Assembly (NCBI GenBank): GCA_002784795.1
Contig: PFLZ01000002.1
Coordinates: 1 to 5,148 of the forward strand
Origin: Candidatus Magasanikbacteria bacterium CG_4_10_14_0_8_um_filter_42_12
GTDB taxonomy: Bacteria; Patescibacteriota; Patescibacteriia; Magasanikbacterales; UBA922
Length of the DNA: 5,148 nt
Direction: 5' to 3'
Made by a program: the position numbers and the translations under genes. The notes below the pieces were generated by a model. It worked only from the letters and a program-made list of their open reading frames with translations. It was not told the origin of the DNA and ran no database searches. Shown one piece after another: positions 1 to 4,393 of the stretch; the first letter of the stretch is position 1; every line of letters begins with the position of its first letter.

Positions 1-1
1 C

Positions 2-478
2 CTTGCTCGTGTTACTCGTGTGACAAAAGGTGGAAAACAAATGAGTTTCCGCTGTTGTGTTCTGATTGGTGATAGAAAAGGACGAGTCGGATACGGTATT
101 CAAAAAGGAAAAGATGTCCAGATCGCTGTTGAAAAAGCAGTCCGACAAGCAAAAAAACGAATGATTGTGGTACCGTTGGTAAAAGAAACCTTGCCACATG
201 CCGTGCACGCAAAATTCAAAGCTGCTGATGTGTTGCTCAAACCTGCGCCAAAAGGATCTGGAATTATTGCAGGGTCAGTCATTCGTACTGTCCTCGAGAT
301 GGCAGGAGTACCAAATGCATCATCAAAAATGCTTGGGAAGACCAACAACAAAATCAATAATATCAAAGCAACCTTTGATGCGCTCCAATCATTTCAAACA
401 AAGGCTCAAAAGCCAAAAAAGACTGTCGTTGTATCTCCGGTAGCAGAAAGCGATGGTGACTCAAAACCAAAAGCATAA
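2..478 (+). CDS. rpsE: 30S ribosomal protein S5 (uS5), 5'-truncated by window edge
   Basis: Ribosomal protein uS5 of the small subunit, which contributes to decoding accuracy and lies near the mRNA entry site. The frame is open from base 2 and shows 158 residues; about 17-20 N-terminal residues lie outside the window, judged against E. coli S5. Seen here are the loop and start of the double-stranded-RNA-binding domain (RVTKGGK, then IGDRKGRVGYG near visible residues 21-31) and the C-terminal domain signature GSGIIAGSVIRTVLEMAGV. The ATG at 20 is internal, because the family match continues upstream of it. The family GSxNPxN segment reads GKTNNKINN. The C-terminus lacks the usual VEEIxGK-like end and has a Lys-rich then Asp/Ser-rich tail ending DGDSKPKA. 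The stop is TAA, 4 bases before rplO, so the two are co-transcribed. Identity is secure; only the start is missing. Confidence 0.97.
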   Translation, partial: LARVTRVTKGGKQMSFRCCVLIGDRKGRVGYGIQKGKDVQIAVEKAVRQAKKRMIVVPLVKETLPHAVHAKFKAADVLLKPAPKGSGIIAGSVIRTVLEMAGVPNASSKMLGKTNNKINNIKATFDALQSFQTKAQKPKKTVVVSPVAESDGDSKPKA

Positions 479-482
479 TTAT

Positions 483-929
483 ATGGCAATAGGCGCACAC
501 ACAATTTCAAATACTCCGGGTTCTCATCATCGACAGAAGAAGCGTGTTGGTCGTGGAAATGGATCACAAAAAGGAACATACTCAAGCCGAGGAATGAAAG
601 GACAACGTTCTCGTTCTGGTGGAAAGAGTAGCCTGAAGCTTCATGGTGCAAAACAATCAATCCTAAAAGTACCAAAACTTCGTGGATTCAAAAGTATGCA
701 TCCAAAGGCACAAGCTGTGACGTTGGCAACACTTGAACGTGTTGCTGAAGAAGGTGTCACATTGACTCCTGCGTTTTTGAAAAAGAAAAGCGTTATTAAG
801 AATACTTCTCATCCTGTAAAAATTGTTGCTGGTGGTGAATTGAAGAAAAAAGTTACTCTGTATGGGTGCGTCGCAACAAAAGTCGCAACTGTTGCAATTG
901 AAAAAGCAGGTGGTACACTCAGTTTCTAA
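483..929 (+). CDS. rplO: 50S ribosomal protein L15 (uL15)
   Basis: Ribosomal protein uL15, a late-assembly protein of the large subunit that threads a basic N-terminal extension into 23S rRNA. The 148-residue length is normal. The N-terminal signature is clear: TPGS (11-14), KKRVGRGNGSQKGT (19-32), RGMKGQRSRSGG (36-47) and LPKRGF-like VPKLRGFK (63-70). The C-terminal half carries VKIVAGGELKKKVTL and ends IEKAGGTLSF, as in the family. The ATG at 483 is preferred because family members begin about a dozen residues before the PGS motif. An in-frame ATG at 453 would add ten residues and overlap rpsE. No Shine-Dalgarno precedes either. In most bacteria rpmD (uL30) lies between rpsE and rplO; here the 4-base gap excludes it, a CPR trait. 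Translation is probably coupled to rpsE. Confidence 0.97.
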   Translation: MAIGAHTISNTPGSHHRQKKRVGRGNGSQKGTYSSRGMKGQRSRSGGKSSLKLHGAKQSILKVPKLRGFKSMHPKAQAVTLATLERVAEEGVTLTPAFLKKKSVIKNTSHPVKIVAGGELKKKVTLYGCVATKVATVAIEKAGGTLSF

Positions 930-1031
930 AAATACTCAGTTTTCTTGGTCTGTGCACCCTCCTCGGAGAAATGAATACCTCTGCATAAGAGAACTGACGT
1001 TACTCAGCCAACTAAGTTCACTCAGTATACT
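930..1031 (+). promoter_or_regulatory. structured rplO-secY spacer, possible RNA leader
   Basis: This 102-bp spacer has no ORF and no convincing -35/-10 pair, so secY is probably transcribed from upstream. It can form mutually exclusive helices. CAGTTTTCTT (937-946) can pair with AAGAGAACTG (987-996) with one G-U pair. The same downstream strand can instead make GAACT (991-995) with AGTTC (1015-1019), or CTGA (994-997) with TCAG (1004-1007). A C/T-rich stretch, CACCCTCCTC (955-964 region), resembles the anti-Shine-Dalgarno end of 16S rRNA. ACTCAG occurs three times (934, 1002, 1020). The pairings are seen in the sequence; a regulatory role is inferred. It could equally be a relaxed intercistronic spacer. 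Confidence 0.35.
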
Positions 1032-2312
1032 ATGTTAGAGACACTTCGTCGCATTTGGAACATCAAAAGTTTACGCCAAAACATCTTGTTTGTTCTTGGC
1101 ATGCTTGTTATTTTTCGTGCAGCTGCACATATCCCAATTCCTGGTGTTGATATAGAAGCATTGCGTAGTTTTCTTTCTGGTAATCAGATTTTAGGACTCT
1201 TGAATATCTTTTCTGGTGGTACTATTGAAAACTTTTCTATTGTGATGCTTGGTGTTGGACCGTATATTACAGCTTCTATTATTTTCCAAGTATTGACGAT
1301 GGCAATTCCTCAGCTCGAAGAACTCCAAAAAGAAGGGGAGTCAGGACAGCGAAAACTCAACATGTATACACGTCTTGCCACGATTCCACTTGCGATACTC
1401 CAAGCGTTTGCTCTTTTGAGATTGCTCGGGTCTACAGCAAGTCAGGCTGGTGGGAATATCCTTGGGGTAGCATCTTCATTCCAATGGATATCGATGATTA
1501 CGGCCGTCACCGCAGGAACTATTTTTCTTATGTGGATTGGTGAGCTTATCACTGAGAGAAATATTGGAAATGGTATTTCTATCCTTATCTTTGCTGCAAT
1601 TGTTTCTGGACTTCCAACCACCGTTCAAAATATTATTGTAAACTACAATCCAGCGGATCTGCCAACATATATCATGTTTCTTGCTGTTGCGATTGTGACT
1701 ATTGTGGGAGTTGTCTATATTACCGAAGGACAACGAAACATTCCTATTACCTATGCACGCCAGGTGCGAGGACGCGCTGCTGCTGGTATGAAAAATCATT
1801 TGCCACTTCGTCTGAACATGGCAGGTGTTATTCCTATCATCTTTGCGGTATCGGTCGTCTTGTTTCCTCCAATGATTGCACAATTCTTTTCGAATAATCC
1901 TGGTACGAGTGGGACAATTGCTCGTGCTATTATTACGTTTTTCAATAACCAAGCATATTACGGTTTGCTGTATTTTATTCTTGTCTTTGGCTTTACATAC
2001 TTTTATACTGCGATTATTTTTCGACCAGACAAAATGGCTGAAAATTTGCAAAGACAAGGTGCGTTTATTGCCAATGTTCGCCCAGGAAAGCAAACAGAAG
2101 AATACCTTGGCAAAGTTATGAATCGTCTTGTATTCAGTGGTGCACTCTTCCTTGCTCTTATTGCCGTGTTGCCACTTATTGTACAGGCATTTACGCATTC
2201 TCAAGTATTGGCCGTTGGAGGTATTAGTCTCCTGATCGTGGTCAGTGTTGCTATCGAAATGGCAAAGCAAGTTCAGGCGCAGCTGACAATGCATGAGTAC
2301 GATAGAGTATAG
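1032..2312 (+). CDS. secY: protein translocase subunit SecY
   Basis: SecY is the pore-forming subunit of the SecYEG channel in the cytoplasmic membrane. It exports unfolded proteins with SecA and inserts membrane proteins with the ribosome. The length of 426 residues is typical. Ten hydrophobic segments are visible, roughly at 17-36, 67-92, 114-134, 150-172, 180-200, 212-232, 262-286, 308-330, 365-386 and 392-412. Family marks include PIPGVD (35-40), the plug region after TM1, ELQKEGESGQRK (97-108), HLPLRLNMAGVIP (256-268), and the cytoplasmic loop RPDKMAENLQRQG with VRPGKQTEEYL (349-359). Its Arg350 matches the arginine essential for SecA-driven export in E. coli. The start is the first ATG after an in-frame TGA at 972, and the N-terminus fits the family. 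It has no Shine-Dalgarno. The stop is TAG, followed by a terminator, so secY closes this operon. Confidence 0.98.
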   Translation: MLETLRRIWNIKSLRQNILFVLGMLVIFRAAAHIPIPGVDIEALRSFLSGNQILGLLNIFSGGTIENFSIVMLGVGPYITASIIFQVLTMAIPQLEELQKEGESGQRKLNMYTRLATIPLAILQAFALLRLLGSTASQAGGNILGVASSFQWISMITAVTAGTIFLMWIGELITERNIGNGISILIFAAIVSGLPTTVQNIIVNYNPADLPTYIMFLAVAIVTIVGVVYITEGQRNIPITYARQVRGRAAAGMKNHLPLRLNMAGVIPIIFAVSVVLFPPMIAQFFSNNPGTSGTIARAIITFFNNQAYYGLLYFILVFGFTYFYTAIIFRPDKMAENLQRQGAFIANVRPGKQTEEYLGKVMNRLVFSGALFLALIAVLPLIVQAFTHSQVLAVGGISLLIVVSVAIEMAKQVQAQLTMHEYDRV

Positions 2313-2427
2313 TGTAGTTTCCCGAGACAACATATATTACACAAAACCTCTTCTCTGAGGTTTTGTTATTTCTTGTCTTGTTGGGAGGGGTATGTATCTT
2401 GATTTTTTTGTCTCAGTATACTACACT
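2311..2427. repeat. inverted 20-base arms flanking the secY terminator
   Basis: The 20 bases at 2311-2330 match the reverse complement of 2408-2427 at 17 of 20 positions. The arms are AGTGTAG + 6 bases + GAGACAA on the left and TTGTCTC + 6 bases + CTACACT on the right. The left arm overlaps the last two bases of the secY stop codon, and the right arm overlaps the promoter region of the next gene. The 77-bp interior holds the terminator hairpin. No target-site duplication is visible outside the arms, and the interior has no coding capacity. It could be a MITE-like remnant, an RNA stem around the terminator, or an operator pair. The repeat itself is seen; its role is unknown. Confidence 0.55.
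2341..2370 (+). terminator. Rho-independent terminator after secY
   Basis: ACAAAACCTC (2341-2350) pairs perfectly with GAGGTTTTGT (2357-2366) around a 6-base loop. The downstream arm continues into T-rich sequence (TTTTGTTATTTC). It lies 29 bases after the secY stop and has the A-tract/hairpin/T-tract form that works in both directions. It would end the spc-operon transcript. The T tract is broken by G and A, so termination may be partial. Confidence 0.8.
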
Positions 2428-2441
2428 GTCTGTATTATAAT
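2399..2441 (+). promoter_or_regulatory. candidate promoter for the small ORF-adk unit
   Basis: A perfect -10 hexamer TATAAT lies at 2436-2441, but no good -35 is found at 16-18 bp spacing; TTGTCT (2408-2413) is 22 bp away. Initiation from it would start about 2448-2450, giving a leaderless or nearly leaderless mRNA for the ATG at 2450. An alternative is TTGATT (2399-2404), 17 bp, TACACT (2422-2427), 4/6 matches in each box, with a leader of about 15 bases. The stretch ATCTTGATTTTT also occurs at the map promoter (3531-3542). That a promoter is here is likely, since it follows a terminator; which boxes are used is uncertain. Confidence 0.5.
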
Positions 2442-2449
2442 GCATATAT

Positions 2450-2740
2450 ATGGGATTTTTTGAGTACATCTTTGGGAGTCATACGGCATATTCTTCGGAT
2501 ATGAAATCACTTTCAAATGAACAAATACGCGTGTTTGTTTCTCAGTCTCGAGTACGCACACTGAATAGTCACGAAGAAGAGGCTATTGAACGTGCTCTTG
2601 GTGATGCGCGGCAAAATGGAAAAATTTCGTTGCGGAAAATAGATAAGACACTGCAATCATTGGTATCAAAAAGAACGATTAGTATCAATGACAAAAACGG
2701 TATGATGACCGTGCTCAAACAGTATTTTGAATCGATCTAA
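2450..2740 (+). CDS. small hypothetical protein between secY and adk
   Basis: This 96-residue protein is not recognised. An in-frame TAA at 2438 makes the ATG at 2450 the earliest ATG; an ATG at 2501 (Met18) is an alternative. The N-terminus MGFFEYIFGS is aromatic and hydrophobic but too short for a membrane helix or signal peptide. The rest is charged and looks helical: about 21-33, 41-56 (rich in Glu), 60-74 and 83-94. It has no Cys or Trp and no catalytic motif. Net charge is slightly positive (14 Lys/Arg against 11 Asp/Glu). The coding reading is supported by the full spacing between a promoter region and adk, and by its stop lying 3 bases before the adk start, which implies co-translation. 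It is probably a cytoplasmic all-alpha protein; no function can be given. Confidence 0.75.
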   Translation: MGFFEYIFGSHTAYSSDMKSLSNEQIRVFVSQSRVRTLNSHEEEAIERALGDARQNGKISLRKIDKTLQSLVSKRTISINDKNGMMTVLKQYFESI

Positions 2741-2743
2741 GAT

Positions 2744-3331
2744 ATGAAAAAAATTATTATCCTGCTCGGTATTCCGGGTAGTGGAAAAGGAACACAAGCA
2801 ATGCGTCTCGTAGATCACTATGGATATGAACATATTTCTACAGGAGATCTCCTCCGTGGATTGCAAGGAAAAAAAGATCTTGACGAAGAATTGCAACAAG
2901 CAGTAGACACCATGCTAGAAGGAAAAATGGTAAAAGATGATGTCGTGTATCGACTAGGTTTTGATGCTATTCGTGATGCACTTGATGCAGGCAAGGGAGT
3001 TGTCCTCGATGGTGTTGTCAGAAATAACGCACAAGCAGAGCGGTACCACACATTTTTTCAAGAGCTTGGTGTAGCAGATGATGTACAGGTGATAGAAATT
3101 GCACTCGATGATGATGAAAGTTTTGATCGACTCAAAGCGCGCATCGCGAGTGGGTATCAATCACGACCTGACGATACTGAGGACATTCTTCGTGAACGTA
3201 TCAAAGTCCAAGGCAATGCAGCACTCGAGCCTATCAAAGCATTTTATACCACACATGACCTGCTGGCTGTGGTGGATGGACGACAATCAATGGATGCGGT
3301 GCATGACGCTATCGTACAGATTCTCGCATAA
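2744..3331 (+). CDS. adk: adenylate kinase, short-lid form
   Basis: Adenylate kinase converts ATP + AMP to 2 ADP in the cytoplasm and is often encoded beside secY. The 195 residues show the P-loop GIPGSGKGTQ (9-18), the AMP-site motif HISTGDLLR (30-38, with Thr33 and Arg38), and LDGVVRNNAQAE (88-99), which supplies catalytic Arg93. The lid has RLKAR (129-133) and SRPDD (140-144) with Arg141, then Arg152. The lid is the short type without the zinc-binding cysteines or the beta-hairpin of E. coli Adk, which explains the length. The family DGFPR motif reads DGVVR, so the usual proline is replaced by valine. The start is 3 bases after the preceding stop with no Shine-Dalgarno, so translation is probably coupled. 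Another NMP kinase is possible, but context and AMP-site motif favour Adk. Confidence 0.93.
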   Translation: MKKIIILLGIPGSGKGTQAMRLVDHYGYEHISTGDLLRGLQGKKDLDEELQQAVDTMLEGKMVKDDVVYRLGFDAIRDALDAGKGVVLDGVVRNNAQAERYHTFFQELGVADDVQVIEIALDDDESFDRLKARIASGYQSRPDDTEDILRERIKVQGNAALEPIKAFYTTHDLLAVVDGRQSMDAVHDAIVQILA

Positions 3332-3339
3332 ACAGAATT

Positions 3340-3419
3340 AAAAAAAACGACCGTACTGGAGTCCAACGTGAGGTGTACACCTCGCCGTTTCGTCTCAACA
3401 GGAATGGTCGTTTTTTTTT
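3340..3419 (+). terminator. long imperfect-hairpin terminator after adk
   Basis: A8-CGACC (3340-3352) pairs with GGTCG-T8 (3406-3418), and a run of nine T closes the element. The interior is also nearly fully paired: CTG 3356-3358 with CAG 3399-3401, GAG 3359-3361 with CTC 3394-3396, AACG 3365-3368 with CGTT 3386-3389, and the perfect palindrome GAGGTGTACACCTC (3370-3383) at the tip. The result is one bulged stem of about 80 bases beginning 8 bases after the adk stop. Termination is well supported. The length is unusual, so it may also protect the 3' end or be a stable small RNA. Confidence 0.85.
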
Positions 3420-3532
3420 GCCTTTCGGCAATTCTCTAGAGAATGTGTCGCGATACACTATGTGCACCGCAAAAGAGCTTGCATATTATATATGCATATT
3501 GCGATATTGTCCATGTGGAGCTATGTGGACAT
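3420..3532. repeat. cluster of short palindromes in the adk-map spacer
   Basis: Consecutive inverted repeats fill this non-coding stretch: GCC-TTTC-GGC (3420-3429), the perfect palindrome ATTCTCTAGAGAAT (3431-3444), GTGT/ACAC around CGCGAT (3445-3458), GCAA/TTGC (3469-3482), TGCATAT/ATATGCA (3480-3496), and TGTCCA/TGGACA (3508-3531), which also holds a direct repeat ATGTGGA (3513-3519 and 3523-3529). No credible gene is present. The array lies between a terminator and a promoter, so it may be protein-binding sites or the remains of a small element. Only the repeats are certain. Confidence 0.5.
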
Positions 3533-3533
3533 C

Positions 3534-3561
3534 TTGATTTTTCTACTACATATGCTAGACT
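3534..3561 (+). promoter_or_regulatory. candidate sigma70-type promoter for map
   Basis: The -35 TTGATT (3534-3539) is followed by a 16-bp spacer and the -10 TAGACT (3556-3561), which is preceded by TG at 3553-3554 to give an extended -10, TGCTAGACT. Transcription would begin near 3568-3570, leaving a leader of about 15 bases without a Shine-Dalgarno before the map ATG. The position fits the need for a new promoter after the adk terminator. Each hexamer matches consensus at 4 of 6 bases. Confidence 0.55.
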
Positions 3562-3582
3562 ACCGACATAAAAAGATATATT

Positions 3583-4392
3583 ATGGCGTATGTAAAAACA
3601 CAAGAAGAACAAGATGCAATCCTCAAAGGAGGACTACTCTTGGGTGCGATTTTAGAAGATCTTGGCAAGATGGTAAGACCGGGCATTACGACACTCGAGA
3701 TTGATATTGAGGCAGAGAGACGGATTCGAGACGTTGGTGGTATTCCGGCGTTCAAGGGCTATGCTCCTTCTGGATACACACCGTTTCCTGGGACTATTTG
3801 TGCCTGTGTTGATGATGAAATTGTGCATGGTATCCCATCACATCGAGTCTTGATCGAAGGACAAATTTTCAGTATTGATATTGGTATGCAATATCCTGCG
3901 AATAGTGGCCTTGGTCAGGGTGGCAATGGATTTTTTACTGATACTGCGATTACCGTTCCTGTGGGTGAGATCAATAGCCAGGCGCAACAACTCCTTTCTG
4001 TGACAAAAAAATCACTTGATAACGCTATCGCTGTCGCTACCAATGGAACATCTGTTGCAGACATTGGTCGTGTTATCGAACGATATATCGAGCCACAGGG
4101 CTATGGCATTGTGAGAGACCTGGTAGGACATGGAGTGGGGCACGAGGTGCACGAAGATCCTGCTGTCCCAAATTATTATGAATCATATCTAGAAAAGAAA
4201 ATATTGGTGCCAGGTGTCGTCATTGCAATTGAACCGATGATTACGGTAGGGGATTATCGTACAGACGTCCTGGATGATGGATGGACGATCGTGACGGATG
4301 ATGGGAGCTTGGCAGCACATTTTGAGCATACGATTATTATTACTGCAGAAGGTGAACCTATTATTGCAACAAAGCGTCCATCAGAAAAATAA
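3583..4392 (+). CDS. map: methionine aminopeptidase, type I
   Basis: Methionine aminopeptidase removes the initiator Met from nascent proteins at the ribosome, using a two-metal site. The pita-bread fold ligands are all present: Asp99 (FSIDIG), Asp120 (FFTDTAITV), His183 (GHGVGHEVHEDP), Glu217 (IAIEPMI) and Glu248 (AHFEHTIIIT). Substrate-side histidines are His82 (DEIVHGIP) and His190. At 269 residues it is close to the E. coli enzyme. One oddity is clear: Asp99 and Asp120 are 21 residues apart, against 11 in E. coli, because a Gly-rich insert (about 103-116, with GLGQGGNG) sits between the two ligands. No N-terminal zinc-finger extension is present, so it is a plain type I enzyme. The start fits the family N-terminus (MAYVKTQEEQDAI). 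It has its own candidate promoter, and its TAA is one base before the next gene. Confidence 0.96.
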   Translation: MAYVKTQEEQDAILKGGLLLGAILEDLGKMVRPGITTLEIDIEAERRIRDVGGIPAFKGYAPSGYTPFPGTICACVDDEIVHGIPSHRVLIEGQIFSIDIGMQYPANSGLGQGGNGFFTDTAITVPVGEINSQAQQLLSVTKKSLDNAIAVATNGTSVADIGRVIERYIEPQGYGIVRDLVGHGVGHEVHEDPAVPNYYESYLEKKILVPGVVIAIEPMITVGDYRTDVLDDGWTIVTDDGSLAAHFEHTIIITAEGEPIIATKRPSEK

Positions 4393-4393
4393 T

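Noticed and set aside
453..482. Upstream start for rplO
   Set aside because: The ATG at 453 overlaps rpsE and adds ten residues before the point where uL15 normally begins. The ATG at 483 fits the family.
1476..2333. A 285-codon open frame on the minus strand across secY
   Set aside because: It is antisense to an unmistakable SecY, its product is rich in Asn/Ser/His/Lys with no family resemblance, and it has no promoter or partner. It is a codon-bias shadow.
2311..2427. Insertion sequence
   Set aside because: No transposase and no target-site duplication are visible; only the inverted arms are supported, so it is listed as a repeat.
2501..2740. Downstream start (Met18) for the small ORF
   Set aside because: The ATG at 2450 is closer to the promoter and there is no better ribosome-binding sequence before 2501. 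The question is not fully closed.
3420..3532. CRISPR array or tRNA
   Set aside because: The palindromes differ from one another and are not regularly spaced repeats, and no cloverleaf or T-arm sequence is present.
3462..3704. An 80-codon + strand frame spanning the adk-map spacer and the map start
   Set aside because: It overlaps map in another frame, covers the palindromic and promoter DNA, and gives a low-complexity product with no recognisable features.
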